NCBI GenBank assembly: GCA_035634255.1
Contig: DASQDI010000145.1
Span: forward strand, 1 to 50,338
Length of the DNA stretch: 50,338 nucleotides
Origin: DATLMR01 sp035634255
Lineage (GTDB): Bacteria; Acidobacteriota; Blastocatellia; UBA7656
Direction of reading: 5' to 3'
Part shown: positions 25,376 through 33,413 of the stretch, in pieces
Layout: each line of letters begins with the position of its first letter
Numbering within the stretch: the first letter of the stretch is position 1
The notes under the pieces: model-generated
Told to the model about the DNA's origin: nothing
Seen by the model: only the letters and a program-made list of their open reading frames with translations
Database searches by the model: none
Program-made: the position numbers and the translations under genes

Positions 25376-25912
25376 ATGAGATTTGAGTTCACCGGTCGTC
25401 ACACCGAAATAACTCCGGAAGTAGAGAGATTCGCGAAGAAAGAGCTTCAGAAACTGGACCGCATCCTCGACTCGGCCCCGATGAACGCGCACGTGACCGT
25501 CACGGTGGAGAAGTACCGCAAGAAGGCGGAGATCATAGTGTACTGGCGCGACAACGTCTTCACGGGCGTGGCCGAGAACTCCGACCTCAACCAGTCCATC
25601 GCCGCCGCCGCCGCGAAGGTGGAGAAGCAGGTCTACAGGCTCAAGGAGAAGTTTCACACCCGGAAGCGCGGGCGCGTGGCGGTCAAGGAGGCGGCGGCCC
25701 CGGCCGACGATGGCGCGCGGGAGAGCGCGGCGGACGCGCCCCGCATAATCGCCGCGCGGCGCTACCGCGTCAAGCCGATGACGCCGGAGGAGGCCGCCAT
25801 CATCGTGGCCGACCTGCCCGACCAGTTCATAGTCTTCCGCGACTCGGAGACGAGCAAGGTGGGGGTGCTTTATAAACGCAAGGACGGAAATTTCGGGCTC
25901 ATCGAGCCTTAA
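25376..25912 (+). CDS. hpf: Ribosome hibernation-promoting factor, long form
   Basis: This 178-residue protein is the long HPF type that dimerises 70S ribosomes into inactive 100S particles in slow growth. The N-terminal S30AE domain covers about residues 1-105 (MRFEFTGRHTEITPEVERFA, VTVEKYRKKAEIIVYW). A short linker is followed by the C-terminal dimerisation domain (about 122-178: RIIAARRYRVKPMTPEEA, then DQFIVFRDSETSKVGVLY). GGGGAG stands seven bases before the ATG. It lies in the rpoN cluster. Confidence 0.95.
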   Translation: MRFEFTGRHTEITPEVERFAKKELQKLDRILDSAPMNAHVTVTVEKYRKKAEIIVYWRDNVFTGVAENSDLNQSIAAAAAKVEKQVYRLKEKFHTRKRGRVAVKEAAAPADDGARESAADAPRIIAARRYRVKPMTPEEAAIIVADLPDQFIVFRDSETSKVGVLYKRKDGNFGLIEP

Positions 25913-25939
25913 GTCGTACCGAGGCTCCCGGTCTCATTT

Positions 25940-26815
25940 ATGCCTGTTTCTGTCGTTATAATCACAGGGGTGAGCGGCTCGGGGATGTCATCGGCCCTCA
26001 AAGCCTTCGAAGACCTCGGCCATTTCGCGATAGACAACCTCCCCGTTCAGCTCATCCCCACGTTCGTGCAGCTCTGCGCGGAGTCGAGCGAGATAGACCG
26101 CACGGCTTTCGTCGTCGACGTGCGGTCGCGGGAGTTCCTGGGGCTCTTCCCGCGGATACACAGCGAGCTTAAGCGCAAAGGGTTCGCCCCCACGGTGCTC
26201 TTCCTGGAGGCGGACGAGGAAGTCCTCATGCGCCGCTACAGCGAGACCCGGAGGCCGCACCCCCTGCCCGACCAGGACGTGCTCGCGTCGATCCGCCAGG
26301 AGCGCGAGATGCTCTCGGAGATCCGCGACCTCGCGGACGTGATCGTCGACACGTCGGAGCTGACCGTCCACACCCTGCGCGACGTGATCAAGGACCGCTT
26401 CTGCGACAAGGGCGGCGCGCACGAGTTGAACGTGGTGATCTCGTCGTTCGGCTTCAGGAACGGGCTGCCGCGCAGCCTCGACATGCTCTTCGACGTCCGC
26501 TTCCTGCCGAACCCGCACTTCATCCCGGAGCTGCGCCCGTTCACGGGCCGCGACCCGGAGGTCGTCAACTACCTCGAGTCGGAGGGCGAGGTCGAAGAGA
26601 CCATCATGCGGCTCATGGATTTCCTGAGCTACCTGCTGCCGCGCTTCAAGCGCGAGGGCAAGAGCTACCTGACCGTGGGCATCGGGTGCACCGGGGGCCG
26701 CCACCGCTCGGTGATGGTGGCCGACCGCGTGCACGAGCGCCTGACCGAGCTCGGGTACAAGGCCAAAGTCGTGCACCGGGACATCGGGAAGGACGAGCAG
26801 CGTTACAAAGTCTGA
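25940..26815 (+). CDS. rapZ: RapZ-family protein with altered Walker A motif
   Basis: RapZ proteins are P-loop NTPase-like proteins; the enterobacterial member binds small RNAs and guides RNase E to control GlmS. This 291-residue protein has the family layout: an N-terminal P-loop, AFEDLGHFAIDNLP, VVDVRSREFL, and the C-terminal domain with FGFRNGLPRSLDMLFDVRF, PNPHFIPELRPFTGRD and VGIGCTGGRHRSVMVADRV. The P-loop reads GVSGSGMSS: residue 16 is Met (ATG) where the family has Lys. This should weaken nucleotide binding unless another residue compensates. It sits 27 bp after hpf and nine bases before the PTS EIIA gene, as in the classic cluster. Confidence 0.94.
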   Translation: MPVSVVIITGVSGSGMSSALKAFEDLGHFAIDNLPVQLIPTFVQLCAESSEIDRTAFVVDVRSREFLGLFPRIHSELKRKGFAPTVLFLEADEEVLMRRYSETRRPHPLPDQDVLASIRQEREMLSEIRDLADVIVDTSELTVHTLRDVIKDRFCDKGGAHELNVVISSFGFRNGLPRSLDMLFDVRFLPNPHFIPELRPFTGRDPEVVNYLESEGEVEETIMRLMDFLSYLLPRFKREGKSYLTVGIGCTGGRHRSVMVADRVHERLTELGYKAKVVHRDIGKDEQRYKV

Positions 26816-26824
26816 GAGGGGCGT

Positions 26825-27232
26825 ATGGTAGGCGGAGTCATAGTGACGCACGGGCAACTGGCCAACGAACTCGTTTCCGCGGCCGAGATGATCGTGGAAG
26901 AGATACACCACATCACGGCCGTCTCCATCGGCTGGCACGACGACGTCGACGTCGCGCGGGAAGAGATCGAGCGGGCGATCCAGCGCGTGGACACGGGGCA
27001 GGGGGTGCTCCTGCTCACAGACATGTTCGGGGGCACGCCCACCAACATCGCCGCCACGTTCCTGGGCCAGGCCAACGTGGAGGTCGTTACCGGGGTCAAC
27101 CTCCCCATGGTCATAAAGCTCGCCACGCAGGACCAGGCCGAAACACTCCCGGACCTCGCGCGCCGCGTGCGCGACCAGGGCCAGCAGCAAATCTACCTCG
27201 CCAGCGATATTCTCGCGCCGAAAAAGAATTAG
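26825..27232 (+). CDS. PTS system mannose/fructose-type EIIA component
   Basis: This 135-residue cytosolic EIIA of the mannose (ManX N-terminal) type has the phosphorylatable His9 in GGVIVTHGQLANEL, and the family motif LLLTDMFGGTPTNIA with VEVVTGVNLPM. No EIIB, IIC or IID genes lie nearby, so it may act as a regulatory phosphorelay protein rather than in sugar uptake. Position directly after rapZ (nine bases) suggests cotranscription with the rpoN cluster, where a PTS protein is usual. Confidence 0.92.
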   Translation: MVGGVIVTHGQLANELVSAAEMIVEEIHHITAVSIGWHDDVDVAREEIERAIQRVDTGQGVLLLTDMFGGTPTNIAATFLGQANVEVVTGVNLPMVIKLATQDQAETLPDLARRVRDQGQQQIYLASDILAPKKN

Positions 27233-27238
27233 GGCAAA

Positions 27239-28306
27239 TTGCGAGAAGGCCATTCACAGAACCCCGAAACCCCGCGCGTCAACCACGACGAGCCCCTGCT
27301 TGAGATCATCGACCTCCGGGTACACTTCGCGACCGAAGAGGGCGTACTGAGGGCGGTCGACGGGGTCAGCCTGAGCGTGGGGGCCGGAGAGACGCTCGGG
27401 CTCGTGGGCGAATCGGGCTGCGGCAAATCGATCACGGCCTTCTCGATCCTCCAGCTCGTGCCGAGGCCGCCGGCCCGGTACGCGGGCGGCGAGATAAGAT
27501 TCCGCGGGAAGAACATACTCGCGCTCAAAGAGTCGGAGATGCGCGGGATTCGGGGGAACCTCATCTCGATGGTATTTCAGGAGCCGATGTCTTCGCTGAA
27601 CCCGATCATACCGGTGGGCCATCAGGTGTCTGAAGCCGTGCTCGCCCACCAGAAAAAGTCGAAGCGCGAGGCGCGCGAGCTCGCGACAGAGATGCTCCGG
27701 CGCGTCGGCATCCCCTCCCCCGAGGCCCGCTTCAACGATTACCCGCACCAGCTTTCGGGCGGCATGAAACAGCGCGCCATGATCGCGATGGCGCTCGTCT
27801 GCCGCCCGCTCCTGCTGATCGCGGACGAGCCGACCACCGCGCTCGACGTTACCATCCAGGCTCAGATACTCGACCTGCTCAGGGAATTAAAGCGCGAGTT
27901 CAACATGTCGGTCCTGCTGATAACTCACGACCTCGGGGTCGTGGCGGAGACCTGCGAGCGCGTCGCCGTGATGTACGCCGGCAAGATCGTCGAGTACGCG
28001 CCCGTCGTCGAGCTGTTCGAGAACCCCAGGCACCCTTACACTCACGGCCTGTTCAGGTCGCTCCCGTCGCTCACGGAGAAGAGGGAGAGCCTGCCCGTCA
28101 TACCCGGAGCGGTCCCGAGCCCGCTCGACTTCCCTTCCGGCTGCAGGTTCCGCACGCGGTGCGCGCTCGCCCAGGAGATTTGCAGGCGGGAGCCCCCGCT
28201 GGCGGAAGTCGGGCCGCAACACCTCTCGGCATGCCACTTCGCGGGGGATCTGGGAGGCCTGGGGCCGGCCCGATCGGGCGGGCCGTCTGAGACTAATTAT
28301 GGATGA
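27239..28306 (+). CDS. Oligopeptide/dipeptide ABC transporter ATP-binding protein (OppD/DppD type)
   Basis: This 355-residue ATPase has Walker A GESGCGKS (57-64), Q-loop FQEPMSSLNP, signature LSGGMKQRAMIAMAL, Walker B LLIADEPTTALDV and switch LLITHDLGVVAE. The C-terminal oligopeptide-transporter extension has GCRFRTRCALA with the conserved cysteines that can hold an Fe-S cluster. The start is TTG at 27239, six bases after AGGGC and only seven bases after the EIIA stop, so it is probably read through from the rpoN cluster. OppD and DppD cannot be told apart without the permeases, which are not in the window. Confidence 0.9.
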   Translation: MREGHSQNPETPRVNHDEPLLEIIDLRVHFATEEGVLRAVDGVSLSVGAGETLGLVGESGCGKSITAFSILQLVPRPPARYAGGEIRFRGKNILALKESEMRGIRGNLISMVFQEPMSSLNPIIPVGHQVSEAVLAHQKKSKREARELATEMLRRVGIPSPEARFNDYPHQLSGGMKQRAMIAMALVCRPLLLIADEPTTALDVTIQAQILDLLRELKREFNMSVLLITHDLGVVAETCERVAVMYAGKIVEYAPVVELFENPRHPYTHGLFRSLPSLTEKRESLPVIPGAVPSPLDFPSGCRFRTRCALAQEICRREPPLAEVGPQHLSACHFAGDLGGLGPARSGGPSETNYG

Positions 28307-29321
28307 CATCCTGATCGTCAAAGACCTGGTCAAGTATTACCCGATCCGCAAGGGCGTCGTGCCCAGGACCGTGGGGCTCGTCCGCGCGGTCGACCACATC
28401 TCGTTCTCGATCCCCCGCGGGCAGACGCTCGGGCTCGTGGGCGAATCGGGCTGCGGCAAGACGACCGCCGGGCGGACGATCCTGAGGCTGGTCGAGCCGA
28501 CCGGCGGGCAGGTCATCTTCGAAGGCCGCGACGTGTTCGGGCTGAGCGAGGCGGAGATGCGCCGCCTGCGCCGGGGCATGCAGATCATCTTTCAGGACCC
28601 GTACTCTTCGCTCAACCCGCGCATGACCGTGGGCTCCATGCTCGAAGAGCCCCTGCTGGTCCACGGCTTCGGGGAGGCGGGCCTGAAAAACCCCGAAGGG
28701 TCCCGGCGCTTCGGGTCGGGCAGAAAGAGGCGGGCCAGGGAGCGCGCGGCGGAGCTTTTGAGCCTCGTGGGTCTTTCGCCGGATTACGTCAACCGCTACC
28801 CGCACGAGTTTTCGGGGGGCCAGAGGCAGCGCATAGGCATAGCCCGCGCGCTCGCCCTTGAGCCCCGGTTCATCGTCTGCGACGAGGCCGTCTCCGCCCT
28901 CGACGTGTCGATTCAGGCGCAGATACTGAACCTCCTGGGCGACCTGCAAAGACAGCTCGGCCTCACCTACCTGTTCATCGCGCATGACCTCGCGGTCGTG
29001 AAGCACATCGCGGAGCGGGTCGCGGTCATGTATCTGGGCGAGATAGTCGAAGAGGCGGAGACGCAGGAGCTTTTCGCGCGCCCGCTCCACCCGTACACGC
29101 AGGCGCTCCTCGCCTCCATCCCCATCCCGGTCCCGCGAGCCCGCCGCGCGCAGGCGCGGCTCGAAGGCGACGCGCCGTCGGCGATCACCCCTCCCGAAGG
29201 GTGCAGGTTTCACACGCGCTGCCCGCTCGCCATCGACGAGTGCAGGCGCGACAAGCCGCGGCTCGTCGAGTTACGCCCCGGCCATCGGGTCGCCTGCATC
29301 CGCGCGGGCGAGACGAGCTAG
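28299..29321 (+). CDS. Oligopeptide/dipeptide ABC transporter ATP-binding protein (OppF/DppF type)
   Basis: This 340-residue partner ATPase starts inside the previous gene (8-bp overlap), so translation is coupled and the two probably form a heterodimer. It has Walker A GESGCGKT, Q-loop FQDPYSSLNPRMTVG, signature FSGGQRQRIGIARAL, Walker B FIVCDEAVSALDV, switch FIAHDLAVVKH and the C-terminal GCRFHTRCPLA. A basic insert (FGSGRKRRARERAAELL) lies between the Q-loop and the signature. Permease and binding-protein genes are absent here. A C(TTCG)G hairpin follows the stop. Confidence 0.92.
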   Translation: MDDILIVKDLVKYYPIRKGVVPRTVGLVRAVDHISFSIPRGQTLGLVGESGCGKTTAGRTILRLVEPTGGQVIFEGRDVFGLSEAEMRRLRRGMQIIFQDPYSSLNPRMTVGSMLEEPLLVHGFGEAGLKNPEGSRRFGSGRKRRARERAAELLSLVGLSPDYVNRYPHEFSGGQRQRIGIARALALEPRFIVCDEAVSALDVSIQAQILNLLGDLQRQLGLTYLFIAHDLAVVKHIAERVAVMYLGEIVEEAETQELFARPLHPYTQALLASIPIPVPRARRAQARLEGDAPSAITPPEGCRFHTRCPLAIDECRRDKPRLVELRPGHRVACIRAGETS

Positions 29322-29326
29322 CCGCG

Positions 29327-29344
29327 CCGCCCCTTCGGGGGCGG
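29327..29344. terminator. UUCG-capped hairpin between convergent genes
   Basis: The 7-bp GC stem CCGCCCC with GGGGCGG encloses the stable tetraloop TTCG closed by C-G, six bases after the OppF-type stop and just before the end of the convergent NYN gene. No T tract is present. Confidence 0.5.
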
Positions 29345-29352
29345 GCCCGAGG

Positions 29353-30063
29353 TCAGCGCTGCGCCTTCTCGCTCAACTCCACGACCTCTTCATCGTCGCG
29401 TATGCGCATCATGGAGTCGTCCTGATCGAGCGACACCGCGTACGCGGGGATCGGCGCGGCGGGCGCGACGGCGTGGTTATGGTTATTGCCGCCCTGGGTG
29501 TGGTTGTTCTGAGCGTGGTGGTTTTGAGAGTGCTGATTGTTCTGGGCGTGGTTGTGGTTGTGGTAGGCGTGGCGGCTGTCGACCTTGGTGATCTCGTCGA
29601 TGTGCGCGTCCAGCTCGATGAACTGGTCCGCCACGTCGATGAGCCGCGGGCTGGTGTTGCTGCGGAAGCCGGCCAGCTCGACCCTCACGCCCTTGTAGGC
29701 GACGGCGTTTATGGCGTAGGCGAAGTCCTCGTCGCCGGAGACGAGCACGGCCGTGTCGTACTTGTCGGCGAGCGAGAGCATGTCGACGGCGATCTCTACA
29801 TCCAGGTTCGCCTTCTTGGTGCCGTCAGCGTAAGTCTTGAGCTCCTTCTCCACGACGCGGTAGCCGTTCCTGCGCATCCAGAGCAGGAATCCCTGCTGCC
29901 GTTCCGCTTTCTCGTCCACACCCGTGTAAAAGAATGCCCTGAGAAGTGGCGAATCTCCCCTAAGAAAATTCAGAAACTTGGCATAATCGATCTCAACCCC
30001 CACGGACCTTGCTGCATGAAAAAGATTATTTCCATCAATGAATATAGTTATCTTACCCCTCAT
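29353..30063 (-). CDS. NYN-domain protein (LabA/DUF88 type) with His/Asn-rich tail
   Basis: This 236-residue protein is started at 30063, where GAGGAA lies five bases upstream; in-frame ATGs at 30102 and 30075 are less well supported. The NYN (PIN-like) fold is shown by ITIFIDGNNLFHAA with Asp10, KKANLDVEIAVDMLSLA and AVLVSGDEDFAYAI, the acidic residues expected to bind a metal in RNA cleavage. After about residue 160 a low-complexity tail holds repeated HNHNH, QNNQHSQNHH and NNHTQGGNNHNH, then an acidic end. Family members are thought to act as RNases or RNA-binding regulators. The tail might bind metal or promote assembly; that is inference. Confidence 0.88.
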   Translation of the reverse strand: MRGKITIFIDGNNLFHAARSVGVEIDYAKFLNFLRGDSPLLRAFFYTGVDEKAERQQGFLLWMRRNGYRVVEKELKTYADGTKKANLDVEIAVDMLSLADKYDTAVLVSGDEDFAYAINAVAYKGVRVELAGFRSNTSPRLIDVADQFIELDAHIDEITKVDSRHAYHNHNHAQNNQHSQNHHAQNNHTQGGNNHNHAVAPAAPIPAYAVSLDQDDSMMRIRDDEEVVELSEKAQR

Positions 30064-30214
30064 GCCGTTCCTCATTATTTGAATTTGATCATCGTAAATC
30101 ATGTCTCTTTAGCGCTTCTTTCGCGGCACTATACACTGAATGTCTAACACACGCACCTGCGCCTTGCAAGCGACGCCCCGCCGCGGGAGCCCGGCGCGGG
30201 GAGAACATGCGCCA

Positions 30215-31417
30215 TCAGACGGCTTCGAGCGCCCGCGCGACATCCCCTATCAAGTCCTCCGCCGACTCGATGCCGACGGAGAACCTGAGCGTGCCGCGCC
30301 CGACGCCCGCGCGGGCTAGCTCCTCGTCGCTGTAGCCCGAGTGCGACGTGTAGATCGGGTAAGTCACGACCGTCTCCGTCCCGCCGAGGCTCGTAGAAAT
30401 CCTGATAATTCTGAGCGCGTCCGAGAGCCGTTCCGCCGCGGCCTCCGAGCCCTCCGCGAGGTCGACGGAGACGACCCCCCCGAAGCCCGTCATCTGGCCG
30501 CGGGCGGTCCCGTGGTCGGGGCTCGATTCGAGGCCGGGGTAATAGACCCGCGCTATCTTGGGGTGAGTCGCGAAGAACTCGGCCAGCTTCTGCGCGTTCG
30601 AGTTCACGCGCCCGACCCTCACGTCGAGGGTCTTGATCCCGCGGATGAGCAGGGCGGCGGCGGACGGGTCGAGCACCGCGCCGGTCGCGACGAGCATCTT
30701 CCTCACCTTCGCGATCACCTCCGCGCGGCCGCAGACGGCCCCGGCCAGCACGTCGCTGTGGCCCGCGAGGTACTTGGTGGCGCTGTGCATCACCACGTCG
30801 AAGCCCAGGCTTATCGGCCTCTGATTCACGGGGGAGGCGAAGGTGTTGTCGACGACAGAGACGAGGCCATGCTCGCGCGCGAGCATGGCCGCTCGCCTCA
30901 GGTCGACGACGCGGTTGAGCGGGTTGGTCGGGGATTCGATCCAGAGCATGCGCGTGCGCTCTGATATGAGCGAGGGGATGAGCTCAAGGTCGTCGCCCCT
31001 CAGGAAGCGGGTCACGATGCCGAGCCTCGGCAGCACGTCGCGCATCAGCCTGTACGTGCCGCCGTAGACGGTCTCCATCGAGATTATCTCGTCGCCCGCT
31101 TCGAGCAGGGAGATGGCGATGACGAAAGAGGCCGCGGTGCCGCTTGAGGTCACGAGCCCGTCTTCAGCGCCTTCGAGCGCGGCGATCTTGCGGGCGGCGA
31201 CATCGCGCGTCGGGTTGTCCCCGCGCACGTACAGGTTCAGCTCGGGGGCCTGCCCCAGCCCGTAGCGGCGCAGGTCGGCGAAGCTGTCCATCGAAAATAT
31301 CGTGGTTTGAAATATCGGCGCGGTTATCGAGTTCGAAGCGTGCTTCTCTTCCTCCCCGCCGTGCACGGCCAGCGTATCTATACTCTTCTCAACATTCTTC
31401 TCCACGTCACTCTCCAA
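30215..31417 (-). CDS. Trans-sulfuration PLP-dependent enzyme (cystathionine/methionine gamma-lyase family)
   Basis: This 400-residue fold-type I PLP enzyme of the Cys/Met metabolism family has the PLP lysine at about Lys215 in HSATKYLAGHSD, the cofactor-ring Asp190 in VVDNTFASP, and the family hallmarks LYVRGDNPT, GLVTSSGTAA and WIESPTNP. It could be cystathionine gamma-synthase, cystathionine gamma- or beta-lyase, or methionine gamma-lyase; sequence reading alone does not decide. The start appears to be TTG at 31417 with a G-rich stretch just upstream; GTG four codons further in is an alternative. It is divergent from the small exported gene at 31620. Confidence 0.9.
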   Translation of the reverse strand: MESDVEKNVEKSIDTLAVHGGEEEKHASNSITAPIFQTTIFSMDSFADLRRYGLGQAPELNLYVRGDNPTRDVAARKIAALEGAEDGLVTSSGTAASFVIAISLLEAGDEIISMETVYGGTYRLMRDVLPRLGIVTRFLRGDDLELIPSLISERTRMLWIESPTNPLNRVVDLRRAAMLAREHGLVSVVDNTFASPVNQRPISLGFDVVMHSATKYLAGHSDVLAGAVCGRAEVIAKVRKMLVATGAVLDPSAAALLIRGIKTLDVRVGRVNSNAQKLAEFFATHPKIARVYYPGLESSPDHGTARGQMTGFGGVVSVDLAEGSEAAAERLSDALRIIRISTSLGGTETVVTYPIYTSHSGYSDEELARAGVGRGTLRFSVGIESAEDLIGDVARALEAV

Positions 31418-31619
31418 TGGCCCCCCCCAATTTTCAATTCACGTCGGCCGGACGGGCCGCCCAAGAGTCTACCAAATCAAAGCGCGCGCGGCTAAGGCGC
31501 GGCCGAGACTTCGCGTGCTTGAAGCGGGGCGGGCGGCGTAGTAGCATTAACGGTGCCCGCGCTCATCTCCCCGATAGTATCGGCGTGGCCTAAGGCACGA
31601 CTGGAACACTGCGACCATT

Positions 31620-32000
31620 ATGCAAACTCTCGCCTGGTTGTTGAGCCTCTCGCTCGCGCTCACGTATTTGCCGGCCGCGGCCCGGCAGGGCCAATCTCAA
31701 CCGAGACAGCTGCTCGCCGTGCGCGGGGAGATCGTAAAGAAGAAGAAAGATAAGAGCGCCCTGCTGTTGACGGTCAGGCCCGCGAGGGAATTTTCCGAAG
31801 TGACCGTGCTCGCGCGAGAGAACGACCTGGTCGGCATGGCCGAAGGCGGCCCGCGCGGGCAGGACCTCCTCGGCCTGCTCGCGGGCGACCCGCCCGACGA
31901 GGAGGACTTAACCGCGGCCGAGCTCGATGAAGGCGACGTGGTCTCCGTAATCTACGACCCCCTGCTCCAGAACCGCGCGCTCGAAATCTACCTCCACTGA
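31620..32000 (+). CDS. Small exported protein of unknown function
   Basis: This 126-residue protein has a signal peptide (LAWLLSLSLALTYLPAAA, cleaved near ARQ). The mature part is strongly charged: a Lys-rich patch (VKKKKDKSA), then an acidic stretch (DDPPDEEDLTAAELDEGD-like) and a final VVSVIYDPLLQNRALEIYLH. The predicted strand pattern would suit a small beta-barrel, but I do not recognise the family. There is no clear ribosome binding site. Codon use matches its neighbours, and the frame is well kept, so I regard it as a real gene. Confidence 0.6.
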   Translation: MQTLAWLLSLSLALTYLPAAARQGQSQPRQLLAVRGEIVKKKKDKSALLLTVRPAREFSEVTVLARENDLVGMAEGGPRGQDLLGLLAGDPPDEEDLTAAELDEGDVVSVIYDPLLQNRALEIYLH

Positions 32001-32037
32001 CCCCCGGCACCTCTCGGGGAATGGCCGGAACTTAACT

Positions 32038-32066
32038 TTGCGCCGAATTGAGGCAATCTGTATAAT
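32038..32066 (+). promoter_or_regulatory. Putative promoter for the double metal-binding-domain gene
   Basis: A perfect TATAAT (32061-32066) is preceded by TG, with a weak TTGCGC (32038-32043) 17 bases upstream. The gene start is 54 bases downstream of the -10. Confidence 0.5.
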
Positions 32067-32119
32067 TGAACCCGGCTGCCTCTCAGCCGATAAACACTTA
32101 AGGAGTCAGGAACAAAGTT

Positions 32120-32542
32120 ATGCGTAAAGTCACTGTGGCTTTCTTTATTTTTATGATGGTGGCGGGCGCTGCCGTCGTCGGAGCATACGCGGACGAGACC
32201 AAGACCGAGGGCGCGAAGAAAGCCGTCACGAACAAGATGTGCCCGGTAATGAACTCTCCCGTGAGCGAGAAATACCGCGCGGAGTATAAAGGCCAGTACG
32301 TCTACTTCTGCTGCCAGGGCTGCGTGACCATGTTCGAGAAGGAACCGGCCAAGTACATCGCGGAGCTTTCCAAGGAAGACCTGGCGGCGATCCAACCCAA
32401 CGAAATCTGCCCGATCACCAACGAGAAGAACCCGGACCGGTCTTTGTGGGTCGAGCACGAGGGTCGCAAGGTTTACTTCTGCTGCGACGGCTGCGTGAAC
32501 ATGTTCAAGAAGAAGGTCGCGGCGGCCCAGAAGACCGACTAA
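32120..32542 (+). CDS. Exported protein with two TRASH/YHS-like metal-binding domains
   Basis: This 140-residue protein has an N-terminal signal peptide (VTVAFFIFMMVAGAAVVGAYA). Two tandem copies of a Cys module follow: MCPVMNSPV with YFCCQGCVTMF, then ICPITNEKN with YFCCDGCVNMF. This CP...YFCC.GC..F pattern is that of TRASH/YHS-type domains, which bind copper, zinc or other soft metals. A role in periplasmic metal sensing, delivery or detoxification is likely but not proven; no transporter or metal regulator lies beside it. AGGAA lies nine bases before the ATG. Confidence 0.8.
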   Translation: MRKVTVAFFIFMMVAGAAVVGAYADETKTEGAKKAVTNKMCPVMNSPVSEKYRAEYKGQYVYFCCQGCVTMFEKEPAKYIAELSKEDLAAIQPNEICPITNEKNPDRSLWVEHEGRKVYFCCDGCVNMFKKKVAAAQKTD

Positions 32543-32604
32543 TCGACACAGCTTGAGCTTCGAACACTTCACAGGTCTGACCGGAAAAACCAGTCCAGTA
32601 AAAA

Positions 32605-32660
32605 GAGCGGCGAACGGGCGCGACTCACATTGAATTCGCGCCGGGCTCGCCGCTCGTTCT
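32605..32660 (+). terminator. Hairpin after the metal-binding gene
   Basis: GAGCGGCGAACGGGCGCGA (32605-32623) pairs with TCGCGCC...GCCGCTC (32636-32655) over about 19 bases with a few mismatches, followed by GTTCTTT. It lies between the metal-binding gene and the cyclophilin gene and probably terminates the first. Confidence 0.5.
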
Positions 32661-32676
32661 TTGGAGGAGAGAGCAC

Positions 32677-33363
32677 ATGATCACACATCGTTCTCCGGCC
32701 GCGCGGGCCGGTCTCGGAAGAGTCAGTTTCGTCAGTCTGGTCCTCTTTTCGCTCCTCGGTTTCGGCGCGTGCGGCGGCGGTTCCGAGCCCGCCGGGAATT
32801 CGGCGAACAACAATCAGGCGCGGCCGGCGGCCTCGCCCGCCCCGGCCGCCTCACCGACCCCGGCCGACCCGAACAGGAAGAACCCGGTGGCCGTCATCGA
32901 GACGGGGCTCGGCAACATCAAGATCGAGCTGCTCGAAGACCAGTCGCCGAAGACCGCGGAGAACTTTCGCAAGCTCGCCGAGAGCGGCTTCTATAACAAC
33001 CTCGTGTTCCACCGCACGGTCAGCGGCTTCATGATTCAGGGCGGGGACCCGAACGGCAACGGGACCGGCGGGAGGACCGCGTCGGGCGCGCCCCTCCCGA
33101 ACGAGATCAGCCGCAACTCGCCGCTTTACTCGGGCGGCTACAAGCGCGGGTCGGTCGCGATGGCGAACAAGGGGACGCCCGAGACGGGTTCCAGCCAGTT
33201 CTTCATAATGCACCAGAACTACCCTCTGCCGCCGAATTACACGATATTCGCCCGCGTCATCGAAGGCATAGAGGTGGTCGACAAGATAGCCACCGCGCCG
33301 CTCGCACGGCCGGAGACGCCGCGCGCGCCCGTCGCGATGAAGAGGGTCTACATCCAGAAGTGA
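32677..33363 (+). CDS. Peptidyl-prolyl cis-trans isomerase, cyclophilin type, probable lipoprotein
   Basis: This 228-residue protein has a hydrophobic leader ending in LLGFGAC-GG (Cys about 31), a plausible lipoprotein cleavage site although the -3 residue is Phe. A Pro/Ala linker (about 45-65) is followed by a full cyclophilin domain: VAVIETGLGNIKIELLEDQS, LVFHRTVSGFMIQGGDPNGNG, GSVAMANKG, SSQFFIMHQN and FARVIEGIEVVDKI. These include the catalytic FHR and the SQFFI strand. It should speed prolyl isomerisation in protein folding in the periplasm. The ribosome binding site GGAGGAGAG is strong. Confidence 0.9.
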   Translation: MITHRSPAARAGLGRVSFVSLVLFSLLGFGACGGGSEPAGNSANNNQARPAASPAPAASPTPADPNRKNPVAVIETGLGNIKIELLEDQSPKTAENFRKLAESGFYNNLVFHRTVSGFMIQGGDPNGNGTGGRTASGAPLPNEISRNSPLYSGGYKRGSVAMANKGTPETGSSQFFIMHQNYPLPPNYTIFARVIEGIEVVDKIATAPLARPETPRAPVAMKRVYIQK

Positions 33364-33413
33364 TAGGTTGAGGGGCGGGAGTCCTGCTCCCGCCCCCGCC
33401 TCCCGATCATCCA

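Noticed and set aside
25988..27253. 421-codon minus-strand frame across rapZ and the EIIA gene.
   Set aside because: Antisense to two recognised genes and low in protein-like features.
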